A DNA stretch of 10,428 nt from UBA1140 sp964409295 (GTDB lineage Bacteria; Campylobacterota; Campylobacteria; Campylobacterales; Sulfurovaceae): positions 1 to 10,428 of the forward strand of contig CAYPCV010000093.1 in NCBI GenBank assembly GCA_964409295.1, written 5' to 3'. The notes under the pieces were generated by a model that was not told the DNA's origin, did no database searches, and was given only the letters and a program-made list of their open reading frames with translations. Position numbers and translations under genes: made by a program. Shown piece after piece: positions 6,029 through 10,428 of the stretch; the first letter of the stretch is position 1, and each line of letters opens with the position of its first letter.

Positions 6029-7516
6029 TTATATCTCAAAGAGTGATTTATCCATCTCTGTATGTATTGGTAGCCCCATTATTTGTAATACAGTTGGTGC
6101 AACGTTATTTAAGCCTCCACCCTCTTGTAATCCCATAGGTTCATTGGTTATTATATAACACCAAACATCTCCTACGGTATGGTTTGTCAAGACATTTCCA
6201 TTGTTATCTCTCATCTCTTCACAGTTTCCATGGTCAGAAGTTAAAACAATAGCATAATTGTTTGCTTTCGCTTTTTCAATAATTTGACCTATTTCATTGT
6301 CTACAGCAGAGACAGCTAAACAGGCAGCTTCATAATTTCCTGTGTGTCCTACCATATCTCCATTGGCAAAATTTACAATAATCAAATCATAAGCTTCATC
6401 CATTCCTGTACGAACAGCATTACCTACTTCAGGTGCTGACATTTCAGGTTTCATATCATAGGTTTTTACATCAGGGCTAGGAATAAGAACTCTGCTTTCG
6501 CCAATCATCGGCTCTTCTACTCCACCATTCAAGAAAAAAGTAACATGAGCATACTTTTCAGTTTCAGCTGTATGCAGTTGTGTTAGTTTTGCATCTGATA
6601 CTACTTGTGCCAAAGTGTTTTTAGGAACTTCCTTTGAGAACATAATTGGAAACTCAAAAGAGGCATCATATTTGGTCATAGTTGCAATATTTAAAGGTAA
6701 AAAATTACGTTCAAACCCATCAAACTCTTTTACACCCAAAGCTGTTGTAATTTCACGAACTCTATCCGAACGGAAATTGGCAATAAGAACAGCATCGTTC
6801 TCTTGCATTCCTTTATACCCATTTAGGGCTACAGGTTCTAAAAACTCATCATAAATTTTATGGCTGTAGGAATCAGCTATGTAGGCTTGTGCATCTAAAG
6901 TTGTTGAAGATGTTGCTGTTACAATTGCATTGTACCCTTTTTCTACTCGCTCCCAACGGTTGTCTCTATCCATGGTATAAAAACGCCCACCAATAGTTGC
7001 AATAGAGATATTTTGGGAACAGATGTTCTCTATCTCTTCTATATATTTTCCTGCTGAAGTTGGCGAGACATCACGCCCATCTGTAATAAGGTGTAAAAAT
7101 ACACGCTTATCTCTATTCTCGGCCAGTTGTGCAATACCTATAATATGTTCGATATGAGAGTGTACTCCACCATCCGAAAGTAGAGCAATAATATGGACTC
7201 TTTTACTTCTCTCTAATGTAGAATTTAAGGCACTATTCTCCTCTATACTTCCATCTTCAATCGCCAAAGAGATTTTGACTAAATCTTGATACAAAATTCT
7301 ACCTGCACCAATACTCATATGCCCAACTTCAGAATTTCCCATCTGTCCTTCTGGCAGTCCAACACTCAATCCATGTGTAGAAATAAGTGTCTTGGGAACC
7401 TCTTTTAACAATTTATCATAGGTTGGTTTCTGTGCATCTTTAAATGCATTACAACTACTATCTGGCTTACAGCCTATGCCATCTGTAATAATTAAAATAG
7501 TTTTTTGAATCTTCAT
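6029..7516 (-). CDS. gpmI: 2,3-bisphosphoglycerate-independent phosphoglycerate mutase
   Basis: A 495-residue cytoplasmic Mn-dependent enzyme that interconverts 3- and 2-phosphoglycerate in glycolysis and gluconeogenesis. The alkaline-phosphatase-type metal site is complete: Asp12 (TDGIG), nucleophile Ser62 (GNSEVGHM), Asp387 and His391 (NGDMVGH), Asp428-His429 (TSDHGN) and His446 (TNHT). The phosphotransferase insert (about 75-300) carries ITDGRDVSP, GGRFYTMDRD and NFRSDR, which contact substrate. Length fits the family (about 490-515). A weak AGGGG is about 11 bases before the ATG and TATAAA (7539-7534) may be its -10. It is divergent from mraY. The proximity of gpmI, mraY, murD and fabG resembles what I recall for Campylobacter. 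Confidence 0.96.
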   Translation of the reverse strand: MKIQKTILIITDGIGCKPDSSCNAFKDAQKPTYDKLLKEVPKTLISTHGLSVGLPEGQMGNSEVGHMSIGAGRILYQDLVKISLAIEDGSIEENSALNSTLERSKRVHIIALLSDGGVHSHIEHIIGIAQLAENRDKRVFLHLITDGRDVSPTSAGKYIEEIENICSQNISIATIGGRFYTMDRDNRWERVEKGYNAIVTATSSTTLDAQAYIADSYSHKIYDEFLEPVALNGYKGMQENDAVLIANFRSDRVREITTALGVKEFDGFERNFLPLNIATMTKYDASFEFPIMFSKEVPKNTLAQVVSDAKLTQLHTAETEKYAHVTFFLNGGVEEPMIGESRVLIPSPDVKTYDMKPEMSAPEVGNAVRTGMDEAYDLIIVNFANGDMVGHTGNYEAACLAVSAVDNEIGQIIEKAKANNYAIVLTSDHGNCEEMRDNNGNVLTNHTVGDVWCYIITNEPMGLQEGGGLNNVAPTVLQIMGLPIHTEMDKSLFEI

Positions 7517-7533
7517 TTCTCTATACCCCTATC

Positions 7534-7555
7534 TTTATAAAAATTAAAGTAAAAT
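7534..7555. promoter_or_regulatory. divergent promoter region of gpmI and mraY
   Basis: The 84-base gap between the two start codons contains TATAAA on the minus strand (7539-7534) for gpmI and TAAAAT on the plus strand (7550-7555) for mraY, both five of six to the -10 consensus and neither with a good -35. They are close enough that polymerases could interfere. Start points are predicted, not certain. Confidence 0.3.
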
Positions 7556-7600
7556 AACACTTGTTTACTTAATAGACTCTAAATTCAGGATGATAACTCT

Positions 7601-8662
7601 ATGCTCTACTCACTTTACGAACTTTTTAACATTAATATCTTTCAATATATCTCTGTCCGTGCAGGATTTGGATTTTTTATCGCTTTTCTTATTACTCTTT
7701 ATATTATTCCTCGCTACATTGCTTGGGCAATCTCTAAAAAAGCCAAACAACCCATAAATAAATATGTTCCTAACCATGCTTCTAAGCAAAATACACCAAC
7801 TATGGGAGGGGCTGTTTTTGTGATTGCTACCGTTATTGGTGTTCTTTTAACAGCACAAATATCTAACCCCTATATTATTGCAGGACTTATAACTATTATT
7901 GGGTTTGCACTGGTTGGGTTTCAAGACGATTTAGGAAAGATTCTAACAGGAGATAATCTCCAAGGTTTATCGAGCCGTGGAAAGATGGCTCTTTTATTGG
8001 TTATTGCGATTGCTATCTCATCATTTTTAATTTTGGTAGCCGATTTTCCTACCACAATTTATATCCCTTTTATTAAAGACCCTCTTTTTGATATGGGTTA
8101 TTTTGCTATTCCTTTTTGGATTATTGTCTTTTTGGCAACCACCAATGCTGTGAACCTAACTGATGGACTTGACGGTTTGGCTACTGTTCCATCTATTATT
8201 TCCCTCTCTACACTAGGAATCTTGGTATATGTTACAGGTCATGCTATTCTTTCTGGTTATCTTCTTTTACCGAATATTCAAGGAGTCGGAGAGGTAACTA
8301 TTTTAGCAACCACTCTTTCGGGTGCATTGCTTGGATTTTTATGGTACAACGGTTATCCTGCCGAGATATTTATGGGCGATACAGGTTCGCTTGCCATTGG
8401 TGGAGTTATTGCTTATTTAGCAATTATTGCCAAAAGTGAAGCACTCTTACTCTTGATAGGATTAATATTTGTAGTAGAGACCGTCTCTGTTATTCTACAA
8501 GTAGGCTCGTATAAACTAAGAGGAAAACGGGTCTTTCTTATGGCTCCTATCCACCACCATTTTGAGATGAAAAAATGGGCAGAAAATAAAATTATTGTAC
8601 GATTTTGGATGATTGCTTTTATCTCTAACCTCTTGGCATTAATTACCATAAAAATTCGATAA
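7601..8662 (+). CDS. mraY: phospho-N-acetylmuramoyl-pentapeptide-transferase
   Basis: A 353-residue polytopic inner-membrane enzyme that transfers phospho-MurNAc-pentapeptide from UDP to undecaprenyl phosphate, forming lipid I, the first membrane step of peptidoglycan synthesis. Family motifs are intact: NTPTMGG (64-70), the catalytic Asp109-Asp110 (GFQDD), NLTDGLDGLA (185-194), Asp260 in MGDTGS, and the APIHHHFE loop (315-322) that binds substrate. Around ten hydrophobic helices are seen, as expected, and the length is normal (about 350-360). AGGA at 7587-7590 lies ten bases before the ATG, a little long. murD follows after 70 bases that include an intrinsic terminator. Confidence 0.97.
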   Translation: MLYSLYELFNINIFQYISVRAGFGFFIAFLITLYIIPRYIAWAISKKAKQPINKYVPNHASKQNTPTMGGAVFVIATVIGVLLTAQISNPYIIAGLITIIGFALVGFQDDLGKILTGDNLQGLSSRGKMALLLVIAIAISSFLILVADFPTTIYIPFIKDPLFDMGYFAIPFWIIVFLATTNAVNLTDGLDGLATVPSIISLSTLGILVYVTGHAILSGYLLLPNIQGVGEVTILATTLSGALLGFLWYNGYPAEIFMGDTGSLAIGGVIAYLAIIAKSEALLLLIGLIFVVETVSVILQVGSYKLRGKRVFLMAPIHHHFEMKKWAENKIIVRFWMIAFISNLLALITIKIR

Positions 8663-8663
8663 T
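8633..8663 (+). promoter_or_regulatory. possible promoter at the 3' end of mraY, serving murD
   Basis: TTGGCA (8633-8638) is five of six to the -35 consensus and GATAAT (8658-8663) five of six to the -10, but the 19-base spacer is long. Transcription would start near 8670, just before the hairpin at 8681-8706, so any transcript from here would have to pass that terminator to reach murD. Confidence 0.3.
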
Positions 8664-8680
8664 ACTCTATTAAAAACCAT

Positions 8681-8710
8681 AGGGGCAATCTCTTGTGGTT
8701 GCCCTTTTTT
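8681..8710 (+). terminator. intrinsic terminator or attenuator between mraY and murD
   Basis: AGGGGCAA (8681-8688) pairs with TTGCCCTT (8699-8706), eight pairs including one G-U, around a 10-base loop, and T runs on through 8710. This is a textbook Rho-independent terminator, placed between two genes of one pathway on one strand. AACCAT (8675-8680) can instead pair with GTGGTT (8695-8700), which uses the right-arm bases and would disrupt the terminator, so partial or regulated termination is possible. The murD ribosome site AAAGGA starts about ten bases after the T-run. Confidence 0.7.
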
Positions 8711-8732
8711 AACTTTAAAAAAGGAATAAATT

Positions 8733-9941
8733 ATGAAACCAACCCTCTTCGGATATGGACTTACCACAAAAGCAATTGCAAAAAAAATGGGTGGAGGCTG
8801 TATTTTTTATGATGACAAAGCCAAAAAACCTTACAGCGATGAAAACAATAATCAAATCTTTCCTTCAGCCCTTTTTGACCCTAAAAGTAGTCAATTAGAA
8901 GTGACCACTCCGAGTGTTCCACCAAAACATTCACTAATTCAATCAGCGAATAACTTAATGAGCGAATACGACTACTTTGCAGATGATATGCCTTTTAGCA
9001 TTTGGATTTCTGGAACAAATGGAAAAACAACCACCACTCAAATGTTGGAACATCTTTTACGAAAACGTGGTGGCGTAGCAGGTGGAAACATTGGGACACC
9101 CTTGGCAGAGCTAAATCCAAAAGCTCCCATTTGGATATTGGAATCGAGTTCATTTACCTTGCACCACACCAATATCGCTTCGCCAAACATCTACCTCTTA
9201 CTTCCCATAACACCTGACCACCTAGATTGGCATGGAACAGCAGAACAGTACGAAGCAGACAAATTAAAACCTCTACTAACCATGAAAGAGGGAGAGATGG
9301 CACTTGTTCCCAAAGGTCTTAACTTACCTGAAACATCTGCTTTTGTAGTTGAGTATGATTCCTCGGAGTTTTTAGCAGACTATTTTTCGATAGATAGCTC
9401 TAAAATACGTTTTAAATCAGCTTTTTTAGAAGATGCTCTTATTGCTCTATCTGTAACAAAAGTACTCTTTAATGAGGTCGATTACGATACTATTAACGCA
9501 TTTATATTAGATAATCATCGCCAAGAAGAGACAACAGATGCATTAGGACGTTTATGGGTCAATGATTCAAAAGCAACAAATTTGGATGCAACTCTCCAAG
9601 CTGTCAAAGCTTATGATGATAAGTTTATACATCTAATTGTAGGAGGAAACGACAAAGGTGCAGATTTAACCCCTTTGTTTGAGCTTTTAACCAATAAAGA
9701 GGTTCAACTCTATACTATTGGTGCAAACTCTGAAAAATTAGCAAAATTAGCATCAGAGCATCATATTAATTTCACAGCATGTGAAACCTTGGAGAATGCT
9801 GTAAATACGATAGCAAATAAACGCAGTCAAGATGATGTAGCTTTACTCTCTCCTGCTGCTGCCAGTTTTGACCAATTTAACTCGTATAAACATCGTGGCG
9901 AAGAGTTTTTTAAATTTATTAAAAATCTCAATGATATTTAA
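8733..9941 (+). CDS. murD: UDP-N-acetylmuramoyl-L-alanine--D-glutamate ligase
   Basis: A 402-residue cytoplasmic Mur ligase that adds D-glutamate to UDP-MurNAc-L-Ala using ATP. The P-loop GTNGKTT is at 94-100, followed by ESSSFTL (137-143), HLDWHGT (163-169), Lys177 in the position of the carbamylated lysine, HRQEE (262-266), NDSKATN (277-283), SPAAASFDQF (373-382) and RGEEF (388-392), covering the N-terminal, ATPase and C-terminal domains in order. It is shorter than the E. coli enzyme (438) mainly in the N-terminal domain, which I believe is usual in Campylobacterota. AAGGA lies seven bases before the ATG. Downstream, a palindrome and the tRNA-Phe gene follow; no T-rich terminator is seen after its stop. 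Confidence 0.96.
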   Translation: MKPTLFGYGLTTKAIAKKMGGGCIFYDDKAKKPYSDENNNQIFPSALFDPKSSQLEVTTPSVPPKHSLIQSANNLMSEYDYFADDMPFSIWISGTNGKTTTTQMLEHLLRKRGGVAGGNIGTPLAELNPKAPIWILESSSFTLHHTNIASPNIYLLLPITPDHLDWHGTAEQYEADKLKPLLTMKEGEMALVPKGLNLPETSAFVVEYDSSEFLADYFSIDSSKIRFKSAFLEDALIALSVTKVLFNEVDYDTINAFILDNHRQEETTDALGRLWVNDSKATNLDATLQAVKAYDDKFIHLIVGGNDKGADLTPLFELLTNKEVQLYTIGANSEKLAKLASEHHINFTACETLENAVNTIANKRSQDDVALLSPAAASFDQFNSYKHRGEEFFKFIKNLNDI

Positions 9942-9956
9942 GAATATATTAAGCTT

Positions 9957-9980
9957 AAGTGGCTATAATTTCAGCCACTT
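9957..9980 (+). promoter_or_regulatory. palindrome carrying the -10 box of the tRNA-Phe promoter
   Basis: A perfect 8-bp inverted repeat, AAGTGGCT (9957-9964) and AGCCACTT (9973-9980), surrounds an 8-base loop. A consensus TATAAT (9964-9969) begins at the last base of the left arm, with a start point expected near 9975-9977, about 30 bases before the tRNA. In RNA arriving from murD the same palindrome would fold as a hairpin, but there is no T-run behind it. No -35 match is seen. Confidence 0.6.
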
Positions 9981-10006
9981 CAAACACGAAGTACTCACTA
10001 AACAGT

Positions 10007-10082
10007 GGCTCCATAGCTCAGTTGGTAGAGCAAAGGATTGAAAATCCTTGTGTCGGCGGTTCGATTCCGTCTGGCGCCACCA
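10007..10082 (+). tRNA. tRNA-Phe (anticodon GAA)
   Basis: A complete 76-base cloverleaf. The acceptor stem GGCTCCA (10007-10013) pairs with TGGCGCC (10072-10078), with one U-G pair at position 4. The D arm is GCTC/GAGC (10016-10031), the anticodon stem AAGGA/TCCTT with loop TTGAAAA and anticodon GAA at 10040-10042, the T arm GGCGG/CCGTC with loop TTCGATT. The discriminator is A10079 and the CCA end is encoded at 10080-10082. It decodes UUC and UUU. No other tRNA is adjacent. Confidence 0.98.
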
Positions 10083-10377
10083 CTTATTAAATCTCAAAAC
10101 CTCTTTTTTAGATATTTTTATCAATTTCCCACTACTATTTTTATGCAGAATTTATTTAAAGCTTCTATAAATACTTTATATATATTATTAGACTCCTCTA
10201 ACTTTTTATATTAAATCCTATTAACTCACACACCAACTCATAGAAAACCTGTATGAATATAAACATAAAAATCTTATCTATTCTAATCTTCGATAAAATT
10301 ACACAATTTTTTACTTTTAGATTAATGTTTCTTTGAGTAAAATTGATAGTAACTATAGTATATCAAGGACTCAACGA
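10083..10377. other. AT-rich non-coding stretch after tRNA-Phe
   Basis: About 295 very AT-rich bases with no convincing gene. A six-T run at about 10103-10110 could end the tRNA transcript, but only a weak AT stem stands before it. TAAAAT (10294-10299) is a possible -10 for the following gene with a leader of about 80 bases. No copy of the tRNA 3' end is present, so there is no evidence of an integrated element in view. Confidence 0.5.
10343..10366 (+). promoter_or_regulatory. -10 box inside an inverted repeat, before the last gene
   Basis: TATAGT (10354-10359) is five of six to the -10 consensus, with TTGAGT (10333-10338) fifteen bases upstream as a weak -35. TTGATA (10343-10348) and TATCAA (10361-10366) form a 6-bp inverted repeat that brackets this box, and the central ACTATAGT is itself palindromic, which would suit an operator. 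If it is the promoter, the leader is only about 10-15 bases. Confidence 0.3.
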
Positions 10378-10428
10378 ATGAAAAAACAATTTATGCAAGA
10401 TTTACAGAAAATATATGATGAACTTCAA
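10378..10428 (+). CDS. N-terminus of an unidentified protein, cut by the window edge
   Basis: ATG at 10378 follows AAGGA (10365-10369) with eight bases of spacing, and the frame stays open for all 17 codons to the window end. The peptide starts MKKQFMQDLQKIYDEL, charged and likely helical, without a signal peptide. It is too short to name. The good ribosome site and an upstream -10 candidate make it a likely real gene start. Confidence 0.55.
   Translation, partial: MKKQFMQDLQKIYDELQ

Noticed and set aside
10058..10082. 3' end of tRNA-Phe as an attachment site of an integrated element
   Set aside because: No second copy of the tRNA end and no integrase gene within the window.
10143..10214. 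ATG-started frame of 23 codons after the tRNA
   Set aside because: No ribosome site precedes it, it is built from AT-rich filler codons, and nothing suggests a real peptide.
10253..10336. ATG-started frame of 27 codons, hydrophobic
   Set aside because: No Shine-Dalgarno sequence at a workable distance, and its hydrophobicity is what AT-rich random sequence gives (Ile, Phe, Leu).
1..10428. CRISPR arrays, insertion sequences, rRNA genes
   Set aside because: No regularly spaced direct repeats, transposase motifs, terminal inverted repeats or rRNA-like sequence were seen on reading through the window.

Overview
The window looks like a chromosomal segment from a low-GC member of the Campylobacterota (Epsilonproteobacteria), most likely a free-living sulfur oxidiser of the Sulfurimonas/Sulfurovum type. 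This is inferred from AT-rich codon use, the mraY-murD pair next to gpmI and near fabG (a neighbourhood I recall from Campylobacter genomes), a short MurD of 402 residues, and promoters with a clear -10 box but no good -35. The genus cannot be fixed from the sequence alone.

Layout. Positions 1-316 hold the 3' end of an unrecognised gene, then an ankyrin-repeat protein (529-1158). Next is a five-gene minus-strand block read from 4534 down to 1159: fabG, an OmpR-type response regulator, a histidine kinase with almost no extracytoplasmic sensor, an AMIN-domain lipoprotein and a glutaredoxin-type arsenate reductase-like protein. fabG and the regulator are separated by one base, so a fatty-acid gene appears coupled to a two-component system. 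The lipoprotein has its own good -10 box, so the last two genes may also be expressed separately.

The middle (4613-5942) is the most unusual part. A bacteriohemerythrin on the plus strand is flanked on both sides by minus-strand genes for two 113-residue paralogues, about 64% identical by my hand alignment. They resemble TerB-like helical proteins with two acidic motifs. Perfect hairpins overlap the stop codons in this module. An oxygen- or metal-related role is an inference.

The right part is housekeeping: gpmI (glycolysis) on the minus strand, divergent from mraY and murD (peptidoglycan precursor synthesis) on the plus strand. A classical intrinsic terminator lies between mraY and murD with a possible competing hairpin, suggesting partial termination or attenuation. 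Then comes a tRNA-Phe(GAA) gene whose -10 box lies in the loop of a perfect 8-bp palindrome, an AT-rich non-coding stretch of about 295 bases, and the first 17 codons of an unidentified gene. I see no insertion sequence, CRISPR array, rRNA gene or replication origin.
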